This document shows, in pieces, positions 22,731 through 25,722 of a stretch of 25,722 bases of DNA (positions are counted from its first letter, which is position 1; each line of letters begins with the position of its first letter). The notes below the pieces were generated by a model, which saw only the letters and a list, made by a program, of their open reading frames with translations, ran no database searches and was not told the DNA's origin. The position numbers were made by a program, and so were the translations under genes. Source of the stretch: an uncultured Lachnospiraceae bacterium (GTDB lineage: Bacteria > Bacillota > Clostridia > Lachnospirales > Lachnospiraceae); the NCBI GenBank assembly GCA_945836565.1, contig CAMALN010000003.1, positions 1 through 25,722 on the forward strand, given 5' to 3'.

Positions 22731-25722
22731 TTATTCCTTACCGTTTTTCTTAACAGCTACTACAACCGCTGTTCCTATAAGGACAACTCCTACTGCTACG
22801 ACTATCCATATCCACCAGTCAGCCTTCTTCTTTTCCTGACCATAGATAAAGCTTATAGTCTGCTCTGATTCATTTCCGGCTACATCAATTGCCTTCATGT
22901 AGAGCTCATATTCGCCTTCCGTGTCAACAGTGATGTTAGCAGTATTGTCATTTACAACAATTGTCTCCCCATTCAATGTAACCTCAAGCAATTCATCCTC
23001 GCTAAGCTGTAATGATATGCTGATGTTGTATGGCTCCTGCTTTGCCATACCATCCTCAACTCCGGTTACTATAAAGGTAGGTGCCTTGGTATCAAGCACG
23101 AAGGTTACACTCTTCTCTGCCTCATGTCCAAGCTCATCCTTTGCAGTCACAAGCAAGGTGTACGAACCATCCTCTACATCTGAAATACCATCATACTCAC
23201 TACCGTTCAGGTAAAGATGTGTCTCACATACAGTAAGGTCTGATACAAGCTCATCCAAATCGATATCCCAGTTGAATTCCTTAAGAGTCTTTCCGTCGAA
23301 TGCAGAAAGGTCACCAATTGCCGGATTCGTCTTATCAATTATAAAATGTACCTTCTGTGTTGTGCTATTTCCCGCAACATCAGTTGATACTATCTCGATA
23401 TCATATATTCCATCATCAGTGAACTGCTTCTCTATAACCGTCGGATTCACGGCTATATTGTAGGCGCCGAAATCGATATTAGACACCTTACCGTTTATGT
23501 CAGTCACTGTACCGACTACATTAACCTTCTTATTTGCATAGAATTCATCTGAAATTTCAGTTACAAAGCTAACTGATTCCGATGTAACATCATAGTTATT
23601 TACACCGGTCATGGCTACAACAGGAGCATTTCTGTCTACCGTAAATGTTCCGGTCTTCTCAACTCTATGTCCTACTCTGTCCGAAGCAGTAAACTCAAAA
23701 CGGTATACGCCCGACTCAGTCAAGGTCTCTGATACAGAGGTGCTTGCGGCTGTAGGTCTTACATCGATAGTCTTGAGAAGCGCTTCGCTCTGTCCATCAC
23801 CTGCTCTTCTGTATATCGATACAGAACCTGTTGCATCCCACCAGAATGCCTCGTTTATATTAAAGGTTACGGTGGTTGCTGAACCGGAGGTTCCTGCATC
23901 CGATGCTCCGCTTATCGTAAGCTCAGGTGCTGTCTTATCTATTCTGAATTCGGCAACTGATACATCACTGGTATTTCCGGCCATATCTACCGCATATAGA
24001 CTAACTGTATAGTCTGCCTCCTCAGCAAAGTCAAAGCTTCTTGATGCAGTCTTCACATATGAAGGATTTCCTTCAGACTGATCCGGTTTCTTACTGATGA
24101 TACGTATATTCAAATCACCTGCATCCTCAGTCATATCCGAAATCGAAGCGTTGAGCGATGCATTTCCGGTAAGATATGTTACACCCTGTCCGCTTGTATA
24201 GCCAAGACCATTCAATACCATAGAAATTGTTGGCAAGGTCTTATCTATCACAAAGGTTACTGCATCTCCGGAAGCCACATTAGATGACTTATCCTTTGCA
24301 GCTACTGACACAGTGTGTGTGCCTTCAGCAGTTGAAGTATATGAGCCTGTGTATGTATCGCCGACATTTGTCCAGCTTACGTTTACAACCTTGTCATTAT
24401 CCTTAACTACTATATCACTTGTATTGAGATTCTTCTCTACAAGCTTAAAGCCTATAGCAACATTGCTTCTGTAATATACATCTGTTCCGTCCTCACGAGG
24501 CTTCTTGCCACCCTTGGTTCCATCCGCGATGTATGCATCTGTAGAAGGTGCGGTGTTATCTACCTCGAAGGTTAAAGTCTTAGGTATTGCCTCATTTCCG
24601 GCCTTGTCCACAGCAGTTACCTTAACTGTATATACACCATCCGGTGCATACGAACCTGTAAGTGCTTCCAGTGTATAGCTGTAGTCTGTTGTTGCTCCGT
24701 TTACGAGCTTGTCCGTTACAGCATATGTCTCATCGATACCCTTCTTACTTCCATCAGGATATGTAACCTCAATCTTAACATTCTCCAATGTAAGATTATC
24801 TGTTACCTTCACAGTTACCTTAGGATTCTTAGTGAGTGCTATTGCATTTACTGCATTTCCGTCTACCTTTAATTCAGTTATTACCGGTGCGGAAGCATCA
24901 ACTAAGTAGGTGTATTCCTTTGTATCACTGTTTCCGGCTTTATCCTTTGCCATAAGTACAACTCTTGTACCATTTGTACCGGCTGACTCAGGTATAGCAA
25001 CTCCGCTAACGGAAGCACTTATTCCTGATATAGTTGTAAATGAAGTCTCAGCACCATTAGCTATAGAATAAACCGCTGATTCTATATCTGCTTCAAAGCT
25101 TGTCTCACCCGATATAACAGATGCATCCAATGTTGCATTCTTGACCCACTCTGTAGGAGGGGTGTTGGTTATGATAGGTTCTGTTTTATCGAATAAGATT
25201 GTGAATAAATCTATATCTTTTGTAAGCGGTGTAGGAGTCTTTGTATCAATCGCATGTGCCTTTATGTTTTCAAATTTTATATTTTGTGAACTTGGCAACT
25301 TCAACAACACTTCATATGTCCACAGCTTTGTCACATCCGAAAATGCATTATTTGTTATAACAGTATTAGTCGTTACAATTTCAACCGAACCATCAGTTAA
25401 ATAAACCTTATCCAATGCATATGGTGACACAGCCCTAAGCTTTATAGCATATTCCTTATTTGTTCCAGCCTGTAATTCTGCTAACTTATCCGGAGTTGGA
25501 TCAACTATCTGATTATCAAGCATAAGATCTGCATGCAAGTCCACACTCTGTACAACGCAAGCCATCTTTGGATTTATACTTATAGGTTCACTTTGATTAC
25601 CCGCATTATCCGTAAACGTCAATGTTTGAATCTGTTTAGGAGTATTCGTTAACTTAGTCTTATCTATAACAATATAATAATTTCCATCAGTATCTGCTGT
25701 AGGCAGTAATGTACACCAGTCT
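22731..25722 (-). CDS. Large Ig-like repeat surface protein, 3' part only
   Basis: The reading frame stays open to the right edge, giving 996 visible residues without a true start; the TTG at 25620-25622 is internal. The protein is built of about nine Ig-like repeats of roughly 80-110 residues. Each ends in a recognisable turn such as AVDKAGN or AKDKSSN, followed by a strand and VIDKTLP-like starts of the next unit. Two copies have a GH in place of GN (DRVGH and DELGH). The C-terminal 35 residues carry a charged linker (EKKKADWW), a single membrane helix and a KKNGKE tail, so the repeats should face outward on the membrane. No sortase motif is visible. Such proteins commonly act as adhesins or surface stalks. 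The N-terminal domains, and so the function, lie beyond the window. Confidence 0.9.
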   Translation of the reverse strand, partial: DWCTLLPTADTDGNYYIVIDKTKLTNTPKQIQTLTFTDNAGNQSEPISINPKMACVVQSVDLHADLMLDNQIVDPTPDKLAELQAGTNKEYAIKLRAVSPYALDKVYLTDGSVEIVTTNTVITNNAFSDVTKLWTYEVLLKLPSSQNIKFENIKAHAIDTKTPTPLTKDIDLFTILFDKTEPIITNTPPTEWVKNATLDASVISGETSFEADIESAVYSIANGAETSFTTISGISASVSGVAIPESAGTNGTRVVLMAKDKAGNSDTKEYTYLVDASAPVITELKVDGNAVNAIALTKNPKVTVKVTDNLTLENVKIEVTYPDGSKKGIDETYAVTDKLVNGATTDYSYTLEALTGSYAPDGVYTVKVTAVDKAGNEAIPKTLTFEVDNTAPSTDAYIADGTKGGKKPREDGTDVYYRSNVAIGFKLVEKNLNTSDIVVKDNDKVVNVSWTNVGDTYTGSYTSTAEGTHTVSVAAKDKSSNVASGDAVTFVIDKTLPTISMVLNGLGYTSGQGVTYLTGNASLNASISDMTEDAGDLNIRIISKKPDQSEGNPSYVKTASRSFDFAEEADYTVSLYAVDMAGNTSDVSVAEFRIDKTAPELTISGASDAGTSGSATTVTFNINEAFWWDATGSVSIYRRAGDGQSEALLKTIDVRPTAASTSVSETLTESGVYRFEFTASDRVGHRVEKTGTFTVDRNAPVVAMTGVNNYDVTSESVSFVTEISDEFYANKKVNVVGTVTDINGKVSNIDFGAYNIAVNPTVIEKQFTDDGIYDIEIVSTDVAGNSTTQKVHFIIDKTNPAIGDLSAFDGKTLKEFNWDIDLDELVSDLTVCETHLYLNGSEYDGISDVEDGSYTLLVTAKDELGHEAEKSVTFVLDTKAPTFIVTGVEDGMAKQEPYNISISLQLSEDELLEVTLNGETIVVNDNTANITVDTEGEYELYMKAIDVAGNESEQTISFIYGQEKKKADWWIWIVVAVGVVLIGTAVVVAVKKNGKE

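Noticed and set aside
22731..25722. Repeat-rich DNA considered as a CRISPR or mobile repeat array
   Set aside because: The repeats are diverged protein repeats in one open frame, with no identical DNA repeat units or spacers.

Overview
The window looks like core chromosome of a low-to-moderate GC Firmicute, most likely a member of the Lachnospiraceae (Clostridia). The evidence is a SCIFF (six-cysteine) peptide with its radical SAM maturase beside a fused SecDF, HemZ, MutS2 and a bifunctional Rel, with strong AGGAGG-type ribosome binding sites throughout. Genus cannot be fixed from the sequence alone. Almost every gene is on the minus strand, so transcription runs from high to low coordinates. 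The only plus-strand genes are a small XRE repressor and an acidic hypothetical protein near the left end.

Layout from right to left, in the direction of transcription. (1) 22731-25722: the 3' part of a large cell-surface protein made of Ig-like repeats with a C-terminal membrane anchor, closed by a strong terminator. (2) 21868-22596: a PP2C phosphatase with its own candidate promoter. (3) 19634-21814: a HAD phosphatase, a small PII-like protein and a CPA2 cation/proton antiporter, tightly packed, then a long hairpin that overlaps the ribosome binding site of a four-helix membrane protein (19161-19583). (4) 18900-19040: the 46-residue SCIFF ranthipeptide precursor with a good promoter, a leader containing a 16-bp palindrome, and a three-hairpin spacer before its maturase (17366-18769). 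SecDF follows. (5) recJ, apt, rel, a glyoxalase II-like hydrolase, hemZ, an asparaginase homologue, mutS2 and an OmpR/PhoR-type two-component system, ending at a bidirectional terminator (2603-2637). (6) 814-2583: the XRE gene and the acidic hypothetical gene on the plus strand, divergent from a LytTR regulator and a very short GHKL kinase. (7) A partial small ORF at the left edge.

The main themes are a ranthipeptide unit next to the Sec apparatus, housekeeping stress and nucleic-acid genes (ppGpp turnover, purine salvage, RecJ, MutS2), and ion homeostasis (antiporter plus PII-like protein). A recurring feature is a terminator-like hairpin placed only 6-23 nt upstream of the next start codon, seen at four junctions. 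I see no mobile elements, tRNAs, rRNAs or CRISPR arrays, and no non-coding stretch longer than about 300 bases.

The best candidates for follow-up are the SCIFF locus and its structured leader and spacer, the PII-like/antiporter pair, the hairpin that sequesters a ribosome binding site, and the shared operator-like repeats in the divergent 1537-1746 region.
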